Below the pieces are notes generated by a model. That model was given only the letters and a program-made list of their open reading frames with translations, had not been told where the DNA came from and did not search any database. DNA of 64,000 nt, taken from the NCBI RefSeq assembly GCF_003293595.1, contig NZ_CP022162.1, positions 1,147,737-1,211,736 on the forward strand, in the 5' to 3' direction. This DNA comes from Microbacterium sp. PM5 (lineage in GTDB: Bacteria > Actinomycetota > Actinomycetes > Actinomycetales > Microbacteriaceae). Shown here in pieces: positions 58,100 through 64,000 of the stretch. How positions within the stretch are numbered: position 1 is the stretch's first letter; every line of letters begins with the position of its first letter. The translations under genes were made by a program, and so were the position numbers.

Positions 58100-58912
58100 T
58101 CACATTCCGCGGGCGAGGAGGGTGCGGGCGTGACGCAGCACCGGTTCGTCGATCATTCGACCACGGAACGCGAAGACGCCACGCTCGCCGACGGCGGCAT
58201 CCAGCACGTCGCGGGCCCAGGTGAGCGTATCGGGGTCGGGCCGGTAGGCGGCCCGGATCGTCGCGACCTGCGCCGGATGAATGCACGCGGTGGCCCGAAA
58301 GCCGCTCGCGGCGGCATCCCGCGCATCCTTCGCCAGCCCCTTCTCGTCGGCGATGTCGAGGTGCACCGCGTCGATCGCCGCGATTCCCGCCGCTCCCGCC
58401 GCGAGCAGAAGACGCGAACGGGCGGCACGTGCGACATCGCGGTAGCGCCCCTTCGGCGTGCGACTCGATGTCCCTCCGAGCGAAGCGACGAGGTCCTCCG
58501 CGCCCCACATGAGGGCGACGACGTTGTCCTGAGCGGCGATCTTCTCGGCCGCGACGATGCCGCGAGCGGTCTCGCACAGCGCGATGACGTCGAACCGCGG
58601 GTCGATGCGGGAGATCGCTTTCGCCGATTCCGCCTTGGCGACCATCACGCGGCGGTAATCGGTCTGCGAGAGCGACGCAAGGTCGGAGACGATCTCGGCG
58701 GACCCGAGGGCATTCACTCGGACGATGACGCGCTCGGGGTCGAGCTGTGAGTCGATCAGCGCGACCCTCGCCGCCACCTTGTCGGCGGGTGCGACAGCGT
58801 CTTCGAGGTCGAGGATGACGCCATCGGCGCGATCGAGGGCCTTCTCGTAGCGTTCCGGACGATCAGCCGGGCAGAACAGCAGGGCGGGTCCGAGCGTGAA
58901 ATCGGCGGTCAT
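58100..58912 (-). CDS. HpcH/HpaI aldolase-family CoA-ester lyase (CitE-like)
   Basis: A 270-residue TIM-barrel lyase, similar to CitE and to the mycobacterial Rv2498c that cleaves branched beta-hydroxyacyl-CoA. LLFCPADRPERYEKAL binds phosphate/CoA, VILDLEDAVAP supplies Glu/Asp metal ligands, VIVRVNALGS the Arg/Asn pair, and VIALCETARGIV and LMWGAEDLVA the remaining metal site. It follows the acyl-CoA dehydrogenase by nine bases. With the adjacent 2-oxoacid dehydrogenase this points to leucine or other branched-chain catabolism. Confidence 0.88.
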   Translation of the reverse strand: MTADFTLGPALLFCPADRPERYEKALDRADGVILDLEDAVAPADKVAARVALIDSQLDPERVIVRVNALGSAEIVSDLASLSQTDYRRVMVAKAESAKAISRIDPRFDVIALCETARGIVAAEKIAAQDNVVALMWGAEDLVASLGGTSSRTPKGRYRDVARAARSRLLLAAGAAGIAAIDAVHLDIADEKGLAKDARDAAASGFRATACIHPAQVATIRAAYRPDPDTLTWARDVLDAAVGERGVFAFRGRMIDEPVLRHARTLLARGM

Positions 58913-58921
58913 GTGTTCACG

Positions 58922-60118
58922 CTACCGGGCCGGTCGCGCGCCCGATCCGAGGCTGGTCAGTCCGAGGGCGCGAGCGATCAGGAGGAGCTGCACCTCGGTG
59001 GTCCCCTCGCCGATCTCGAGAATCTTCGCGTCTCGATAGTGACGCGCGACAGGGTACTCGTTCATGAATCCGTTGCCGCCGAAGATCTGCGTCGCATCCC
59101 GCGCATTGTCCATCGCCGCCTCCCCCGCCGTGAGCTTGGCCAGCGCGGCAGCGGTCGCGAAGGGCCGTCCGGCATCACGCAGGCGCGCGGCGTGCAGCCA
59201 CGCCAGGCGCGACAGATGCACGCGCTGCTGCATCCGTGCCAGCAGGAACTGGATCGACTGGCGCGAACCCAGCGGTTCGGCGAACACGATGCGACTGCCG
59301 GCGTAGTCCAGCGCCGCTTCCAGACAGCCTTCCGCCGCACCGGTGGCGAGGGCCGCGATCGCGATCCTGCCCTCGTCGAGGATGCTGAGGAAGTTGGCGA
59401 AGCCACGGCCGCGCTCGCCGAGCAGGTTCTCCGCCGGAACGCGGGCGCCCGAGAAGCTCAGTGGATGGGTGTCGGACGCGTGCCAGCCCACCTTGTCGTA
59501 CGACGGCCCGACGGTGAAGCCGGGCGTGCCGGAGGGCACGATGATCGTCGAGATCTCCTTGCGCGCACCGCTCTCACCGGTCACCGCCGTCACGGTCACG
59601 AATCGCGTGATGGCCGTGCCCGAGTTCGTGATGAACTGCTTGCTGCCGTCGATGACCCACTCGCCTGCCTCCAGGCGAGCGGTCGTGCGCGTCGCGCCGG
59701 CATCCGATCCCGCTTCGGGTTCGGTGAGACCGAAGCCGGCGAGCGCGCGCCCCGCGAGCAGGTCGGGAAGAAGTGCCTCCCGCTGCGCGTCGCTGCCGAA
59801 TCGGTACACGGGCATGGCACCGAGACTGACGGCGGCCTCCAGCGTGATGGCGATCGACTGGTCGACGCGGGCCAGAGCCTCGATCGCGAGTCCGAGCGTC
59901 GCGCAATCGCCACCTTGCCCGCCCACGTCCTCGGGGAAGGGCAGGCCGAACAGCCCCATCTCCCCCATCTCGGAGACGATGTCCAGCGGCAGCGTCCTGG
60001 TACGGTCGGCCTCGTACGCCTGCGGCGCGATCCGCTCGTCGGCGAAGGCGCGGACCATGGCCGCCAGTTCGCGCTCCTCGTCGTTCAATCCGTAGTCGTG
60101 GGGGTCGAGGATCGCCAT
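58922..60118 (-). CDS. acyl-CoA dehydrogenase (isovaleryl/branched-chain type)
   Basis: A 398-residue FAD-dependent dehydrogenase. The N-terminal helical domain begins YGLNDEERELAAMVRAFA, the central beta domain has FGLTEPEAGSDAG and WVIDGSKQFITNSG (FAD binding), and the C-terminal domain shows ARDATQIFGGNGFMNEY and RDAKILEIGEGTTE. It forms the alpha,beta-unsaturated thioester in branched-chain catabolism, probably isovaleryl-CoA (inferred from context). ATG 60118 is chosen over an upstream GTG because the conserved sequence begins there and palindromic operators lie just ahead. Confidence 0.88.
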   Translation of the reverse strand: MAILDPHDYGLNDEERELAAMVRAFADERIAPQAYEADRTRTLPLDIVSEMGEMGLFGLPFPEDVGGQGGDCATLGLAIEALARVDQSIAITLEAAVSLGAMPVYRFGSDAQREALLPDLLAGRALAGFGLTEPEAGSDAGATRTTARLEAGEWVIDGSKQFITNSGTAITRFVTVTAVTGESGARKEISTIIVPSGTPGFTVGPSYDKVGWHASDTHPLSFSGARVPAENLLGERGRGFANFLSILDEGRIAIAALATGAAEGCLEAALDYAGSRIVFAEPLGSRQSIQFLLARMQQRVHLSRLAWLHAARLRDAGRPFATAAALAKLTAGEAAMDNARDATQIFGGNGFMNEYPVARHYRDAKILEIGEGTTEVQLLLIARALGLTSLGSGARPAR

Positions 60119-60183
60119 GCCATCTCCTTCGATGTCGCGGTCGCGTAACGGCTGACGCGCACGCATGGCGCGCGGACGAGCCA

Positions 60184-60207
60184 GTGGGTTAGTGTTCGTT
60201 AACCCAC
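60184..60207. promoter_or_regulatory. TetR-type operator 1 (24-bp palindrome)
   Basis: Perfect inverted repeat gtgggtta-N8-taacccac, midway between the divergent acyl-CoA dehydrogenase (start 60118) and TetR gene (start 60236). Its core gtta-N8-taac recurs in operator 2 with the same spacing. It is probably bound by the adjacent TetR regulator. Confidence 0.7.
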
Positions 60208-60215
60208 CAGCTCAG

Positions 60216-60231
60216 GTTATCGAGGATTAAC
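60216..60231. promoter_or_regulatory. TetR-type operator 2 (degenerate palindrome)
   Basis: Repeats the gtta-N8-taac core of operator 1, with centre 28 bp from that of operator 1. It lies a few bases before the TetR start and would block its own translation or transcription, suggesting autorepression. Confidence 0.55.
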
Positions 60232-60235
60232 TGGA

Positions 60236-60859
60236 ATGACAACGCACTCCCGGGCCGCGCGCACCACCCGCGAGCGCGCCAAGGCGGAGCGTGCGGACGC
60301 GCTCGTGGAGGCGGCGGCGCGCCTGTTCGCCCAGCACGGGTTCGACGGGGTGAGCCTCGAGGATCTCGGATCCGCCGTCGGGGTCAGCGGCCCGGCCGTC
60401 TACCGTCACTTCGACAGCAAGCGCGCGCTCCTCGGCGCGATTCTCCTGCGAGCCAGCACGGACCTGCTCGAGGGCGGACGTCGCGTGACGTCCACCGGGC
60501 ACGACGCCCGACGCTCCCTGCGCGAACTCGTCGATTTCCACGTCGATTTCGCGGTGCGAAGCGCCGATGTCATCCGCGTGCAGGACCGCGACCTCACGCG
60601 GTTGAGCGACCAGGACCGCCGTACCGTGCGGCGGCTGCAGCGCGAGTACGTGGAGCTGTGGGTGGACGTCCTGCGCGCCGTGCACCCGGAGCGCGGCGAC
60701 ACCGACCTGCGCGTGCGGGCTCACGCCGGCTTCGGGCTGATCAACTCCACCCCGTACGTCGTGCGCACGCGCCGGGAAGTGGCGGTGGATGCCGAGACGG
60801 ACACCCTTCTGCGCAGGCTCCTCTCCGACATGGCTTACGCGGCCCTCGCCACCCCCTGA
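60236..60859 (+). CDS. TetR/AcrR-family transcriptional regulator
   Basis: A 207-residue repressor-type protein. The N-terminal HTH (about 17-63) reads ERADALVEAAARLFAQHG then FDGVSLEDLGSAVGVSGPAVYRHFDSKRALL (two segments), with the recognition helix at VSGPAVYRHF. The C-terminal ligand domain is about 140 residues. It is divergent from the acyl-CoA dehydrogenase-lyase pair and adjacent to the 2-oxoacid dehydrogenase genes. Palindromes in the gap point to control of fatty-acid or branched-chain catabolism with an acyl-CoA as possible ligand (inference). Confidence 0.92.
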   Translation: MTTHSRAARTTRERAKAERADALVEAAARLFAQHGFDGVSLEDLGSAVGVSGPAVYRHFDSKRALLGAILLRASTDLLEGGRRVTSTGHDARRSLRELVDFHVDFAVRSADVIRVQDRDLTRLSDQDRRTVRRLQREYVELWVDVLRAVHPERGDTDLRVRAHAGFGLINSTPYVVRTRREVAVDAETDTLLRRLLSDMAYAALATP

Positions 60860-60875
60860 CCCGCGCGACGGCGCG

Positions 60876-62273
60876 TCACCCGAACAGCAGCGCACGGCCC
60901 GGCTCGCGCAGGATGTCACCGACCGTCGTCAGAAAGCGCGATGCCTGCTCGCCGTCGACGAGTCGGTGGTCGAACGACAGGCTCAGCGTCATCACGTCAC
61001 GCAGCGCGATGTCGCCCTCGTGCTCCCAGGGCCGACGCCGAACCGAGCCCAGCCCGAGAATCCCCGCCTCGCCGGGATTCAGAATGGGCGTACCCGCGTC
61101 GATCCCGAAGACGCCGAAGTTGGTGATCGAGAACGTGCCGCCGCTGAGCGCGGCCGGGCTCGTGCGTCCCGCGCGCGCCGTCTGGGCGAGACGGCCGATC
61201 TCGTCGGCGAGATCGACCAGACCGAGCCGGTCGGCGTCGGCGACATGCGGGACGATGAGGCCACGCTCGGTCGCAGCCGCGATGCCGAGGTTCACGTAGT
61301 GGTACTGCACGATCTCCCCGGCGTCTTCGTCCCACGCCGCATTCAGGGTCGGCTCGACGCGCAACGCGAGACACACGGCTTTCGCGGCCACCGCCATGAT
61401 GCCGATGCGATGTCCGTCGAGTCGGCGGTCGGCGCGCAGGTTCGCCACGAAGCGCGTGGTCTCGGTGACGTCGACCTCCAGGAAGGTCGTGACGTGAGGC
61501 GCTGTGAAGGCGCTGCGCACCATCGCCGCCGCCGTGTGCTTGCGGACGCCGCGGATCGGCACCCGCGTCTCCCGCTCGGCGCCGTCCCGCCCGGTGCCCG
61601 CCGGCGACACCCGTCCCGCATCCGCGGGCGACGCACCCGATGCGGCGGGAGTGCGGTCGGCGAGAAAGCGGTCGACGTCTTCGCGTCGGATGATTCCCGT
61701 GACTCCGGAGGCCTCGATGAGTGCGAGATCGACGCCGTGCGCACGCGCGTAGGCGCGCACGGGCGGGGTCGAGCGGGGACGCTCGTCACGCACATCGTCT
61801 CGCAGCGGTGTCACCGCATCGTGCGGGGCGTCGTGCAGGACCTGCGCGGCGATCATCGGAGTGGCCTCACGATCTTCGTCGGTGCCCGCGAGCACACGAG
61901 CGCGGCGTCGGGGGCGCCCCGCCGCGCGTGGCGCCGCGCCGTAACCGACGAGATTCGGCAACGAGGGCTCCGGCTCCACGTGCCCGGCCGGCGCGGACGT
62001 CGCCTCGGGCACGTCGCCGGACGGGGAGTCGGCGGCCTCGACCTCGAACGCGATCAGGGGCGACCCCACCTCCACGACGTCACCGGCTGCCGCGTGCAGC
62101 GCGCTGACCGTCCCCGCGAAGGGCGAGGGCAGCTCCACGATGGCCTTGGCGGTCTCGACCTCCGCGATGGGCTGGTTCAGATGCACGTCGTCACCTTGGG
62201 CGACGAGCCACTGGACGATCTCCGCCTCGGGCAGCCCCTCGCCGAGGTCGGGAAGGAGGAACTCCGCGATCAT
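60876..62273 (-). CDS. bkdC: 2-oxoacid dehydrogenase E2 (branched-chain type), dihydrolipoyl acyltransferase
   Basis: A 465-residue E2 with one lipoyl domain at residues 3-78 (lipoylated Lys 43 in VETAKAIVEL), an Ala/Pro linker, a peripheral-subunit-binding domain near 170-205 (VRAYARAHGVDLALIEASG) and a C-terminal catalytic domain (about 225-465) ending in SLSFDHRLVDGEQ with the catalytic His/Asp. It transfers the acyl group to CoA in the E1-E2-E3 complex. It overlaps the E1-beta stop by four bases. Branched-chain type rather than pyruvate type is inferred from the neighbouring acyl-CoA dehydrogenase and CitE-like gene. Confidence 0.92.
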   Translation of the reverse strand: MIAEFLLPDLGEGLPEAEIVQWLVAQGDDVHLNQPIAEVETAKAIVELPSPFAGTVSALHAAAGDVVEVGSPLIAFEVEAADSPSGDVPEATSAPAGHVEPEPSLPNLVGYGAAPRAAGRPRRRARVLAGTDEDREATPMIAAQVLHDAPHDAVTPLRDDVRDERPRSTPPVRAYARAHGVDLALIEASGVTGIIRREDVDRFLADRTPAASGASPADAGRVSPAGTGRDGAERETRVPIRGVRKHTAAAMVRSAFTAPHVTTFLEVDVTETTRFVANLRADRRLDGHRIGIMAVAAKAVCLALRVEPTLNAAWDEDAGEIVQYHYVNLGIAAATERGLIVPHVADADRLGLVDLADEIGRLAQTARAGRTSPAALSGGTFSITNFGVFGIDAGTPILNPGEAGILGLGSVRRRPWEHEGDIALRDVMTLSLSFDHRLVDGEQASRFLTTVGDILREPGRALLFG

Positions 62274-63289
62274 CGTTCCACCCCCGCCGCCGACGTGAGG
62301 CTGTTCGGCCGGTCGAGAACGCGATCGACGGCGTCGAGGATCCGATCGAGGTCGGGCAGGTGGTGCTTTTCCAGCTTGGCCGGCGGATACGGGATGTCAT
62401 GTCCCGTCACACGCTGCGGGGGTGCTTCGAGATAGTGGAAGCACTGTTCGGTGATGCTGGCGACCACCTCGGCACCGACGCCGGCCTCCCCCGCCGCCTC
62501 ATGCGTGACCACGACGCGACCCGTCTTGCGGACGGATGCCGCGACCGTGCGGTAGTCGACGGGTGAGAGCGAACGCAGGTCGATGACCTCGATGGAGATG
62601 CCGTCGTCCTCGGCGGCGAGCGCGGCATCCAGCGCCGTCGTGACCTGCGCGCCGTAGGCGATCAGCGTGACGTCGGAACCTTCTCGCTCGACGCGCGCGA
62701 GACCCATCGGAGCCGCATCGGCCACGTCGCCGTCGAGATCGACCTCGCCCTTCGTGTGATACAGCCGCTTGGGCTCGAAGAAGACCACGGGATCGTCACT
62801 CGCGATCGCCTGCTGCAGCATGGTGTACGCATCCTGGGGATTCGAGACGGCCACCACGCGCAGCCCCGCCGTGTGCACGAAATACGCCTCGGGCGACTCC
62901 GAGTGGTGCTCGACGGCGCCGACGCCTCCCGCCCAGGGGATGCGGATGGTCAGCGGCATGCGAACGCGCCCGCGCGTGCGGTAGTGCAGCTTGGCCACCT
63001 GACAGACGATCTGGTCGAAGGCCGGGTACACGAACCCGTCGAACTGGATCTCCACGACGGGGCGGAACCCGCGCATCGCGAGTCCGACCGCCGTGCCGAC
63101 GATGCCGGACTCTGCGAGCGGGGTGTCGATGACGCGCGTGGGGCCGAACTCATCGAGGAGGCCGTCGGTGATGCGGAACACGCCGCCGAGGCGGCCGATG
63201 TCCTCGCCCATCACGATCACACGCTCATCGGCTGCCATGGCCCGGTGCAGGCCCGCCGTCAGCGCCGCGCCCATCGTCAGCGACGTCAT
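62270..63289 (-). CDS. bkdB: 2-oxoacid dehydrogenase E1 component, beta subunit
   Basis: A 339-residue transketolase-like beta subunit. VIVMGEDIGRLGGVFRITDGL (TPP contacts), RVIDTPLAESGIVGTAVGLA, and FDGFVYPAFDQIVCQVAKLHY are characteristic. It pairs with E1-alpha to decarboxylate 2-oxo acids. ATG 63289 overlaps the E1-alpha stop; the whole set is one operon on the minus strand. Confidence 0.94.
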   Translation of the reverse strand: MTSLTMGAALTAGLHRAMAADERVIVMGEDIGRLGGVFRITDGLLDEFGPTRVIDTPLAESGIVGTAVGLAMRGFRPVVEIQFDGFVYPAFDQIVCQVAKLHYRTRGRVRMPLTIRIPWAGGVGAVEHHSESPEAYFVHTAGLRVVAVSNPQDAYTMLQQAIASDDPVVFFEPKRLYHTKGEVDLDGDVADAAPMGLARVEREGSDVTLIAYGAQVTTALDAALAAEDDGISIEVIDLRSLSPVDYRTVAASVRKTGRVVVTHEAAGEAGVGAEVVASITEQCFHYLEAPPQRVTGHDIPYPPAKLEKHHLPDLDRILDAVDRVLDRPNSLTSAAGVER

Positions 63290-64000
63290 CGCGCACTCCC
63301 CGCCTCGGCGGCGAACGAGTCCAGATACGCCGCAAAACGCGCGCGCTGATGCTCGAGGCCGGTGTGCGGTTCGCAGTACACGTCATCGAAAACCTCGATC
63401 GCCGGCCGGGTGCGCGCCGTCAGCACCGCCTCACGCATCTGCGCGGCGAGCCCGTCGGCCTCCCTCCCGATCGCGGCGATCGTCTCATCGTCGAGGTCAC
63501 CGGCGGCGCGCAGGAACGCCTCCACGCGCGTCAGCGGGTCGCGCGCCCGCCACGCCTCGAGTTCTTCGCGATCCCGGTAGCGCGTGGGGTCGTCCGAGGT
63601 GGTGTGGGGACCCATGCGATACGTCACGGCCTCGAGGAACACGGGACCTCCACCGCGACGGGCGTGCTCCAGCGCCCAGCGCATCGCCGCGGTGCACGCC
63701 AGCACATCGTTGCCATCCACCCGCATGCTGGGGATGCCGAAGCCGGGGGCGCGACCCGCGATCGGGAAGCGCGACTGCACCGCGACCGGCTCGGAGATCG
63801 CCCACTGGTTGTTCGAGCAGACGAAGACGACGGGGGCCGTGAACGACGACGCGAACACCATCGCCTCGTTGACATCGCCCTGGCTTGACGCTCCGTCGCC
63901 GAAGTAGGTCACCGCCACCTGATCGCCACCATCGCGCTGGATACCCATCGCGTATCCGACGGCATGGAGGGTCTGGGCGCCGATGATGATCTGCGGAGAT
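63286..64000 (-). CDS. bkdA: 2-oxoacid dehydrogenase E1 component, alpha subunit (partial)
   Basis: The C-terminal ~237 residues of a TPP-dependent E1-alpha; the N terminus is beyond the window. The TPP-binding motif is GDGASSQGDVNEAM (near residue 17 of the visible part), followed by NNQWAISEP, the phosphorylation-loop-like region RMGPHTTSDDPTRYR, and a C-terminal segment ending FAAEAGSAR. It decarboxylates the 2-oxo acid and reduces the lipoyl group. A complete start would lie upstream of 64000. Confidence 0.92.
   Translation of the reverse strand, partial: SPQIIIGAQTLHAVGYAMGIQRDGGDQVAVTYFGDGASSQGDVNEAMVFASSFTAPVVFVCSNNQWAISEPVAVQSRFPIAGRAPGFGIPSMRVDGNDVLACTAAMRWALEHARRGGGPVFLEAVTYRMGPHTTSDDPTRYRDREELEAWRARDPLTRVEAFLRAAGDLDDETIAAIGREADGLAAQMREAVLTARTRPAIEVFDDVYCEPHTGLEHQRARFAAYLDSFAAEAGSAR

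Overview
The window is 64 kb of dense, high-GC chromosome from a Gram-positive actinobacterium. RbpA, PafB/PafC, HelY, a PdtaR-type ANTAR regulator, the tryptophan-region membrane protein and an HGxxPAAW protein all point to Actinobacteria. The overall gene set and small-protein repertoire suggest the family Microbacteriaceae, most likely Microbacterium; this placement is inferred, not proven. No intergenic gap exceeds about 160 bases.

Layout. 1-9.9 kb: end of an rRNA cytosine methyltransferase, a membrane-anchored secreted protein (minus), then a long plus-strand biosynthetic run: rpe, hisE, hisG, hisF, hisI, a trp-region membrane protein, an HGxxPAAW protein, trpC, trpB, trpA and lgt. 9.9-17.5 kb: gltB-gltD glutamate synthase and pyruvate kinase, closed by a very strong terminator. 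17.6-19.5 kb: a 1.9-kb islet inserted at the 3' end of a tRNA-Leu(CAA) gene, bounded by a perfect 51-bp repeat. It carries only an ABC-type AAA ATPase and an overlapping DUF4276/TOPRIM-like gene, and is the most likely novel anti-phage system here. 19.6-31.5 kb: pdtaR, a thioesterase, polA, a DUF885 peptidase-like protein, a flavin monooxygenase, transporters and small membrane proteins. 31.6-39.5 kb: an HdeD-like protein, S9 peptidase and SDR, an NfeD/SPFH/GDPD operon, rbpA and lnt.

39.5-51 kb, mainly minus strand: helY, tatC, tatA, pafC, pafB, an FKBP lipoprotein, trmI and a HAD phosphatase, then a PAC2 protein, uppP, an M20 peptidase and tRNA-Leu(GAG). The order parallels the mycobacterial proteasome neighbourhood, but the Pup-proteasome genes themselves are absent from the slot between trmI and pafB. 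51-58 kb: a ferritin-VIT1 fusion, a SRPBCC protein, a DEAD/DEAH helicase, a second SGNH hydrolase, a SpoU methyltransferase, a sirtuin and a histidine phosphatase. 58-64 kb: a branched-chain amino-acid/acyl-CoA catabolic cluster (CitE-like lyase, acyl-CoA dehydrogenase, TetR regulator with two palindromic operators, and the E2, E1-beta and partial E1-alpha of a 2-oxoacid dehydrogenase).

Most genes are chromosomal housekeeping in tight operons with 1-8 base overlaps. The only clear sign of horizontal transfer is the tRNA-linked islet, whose first gene is visibly lower in GC than its neighbours.
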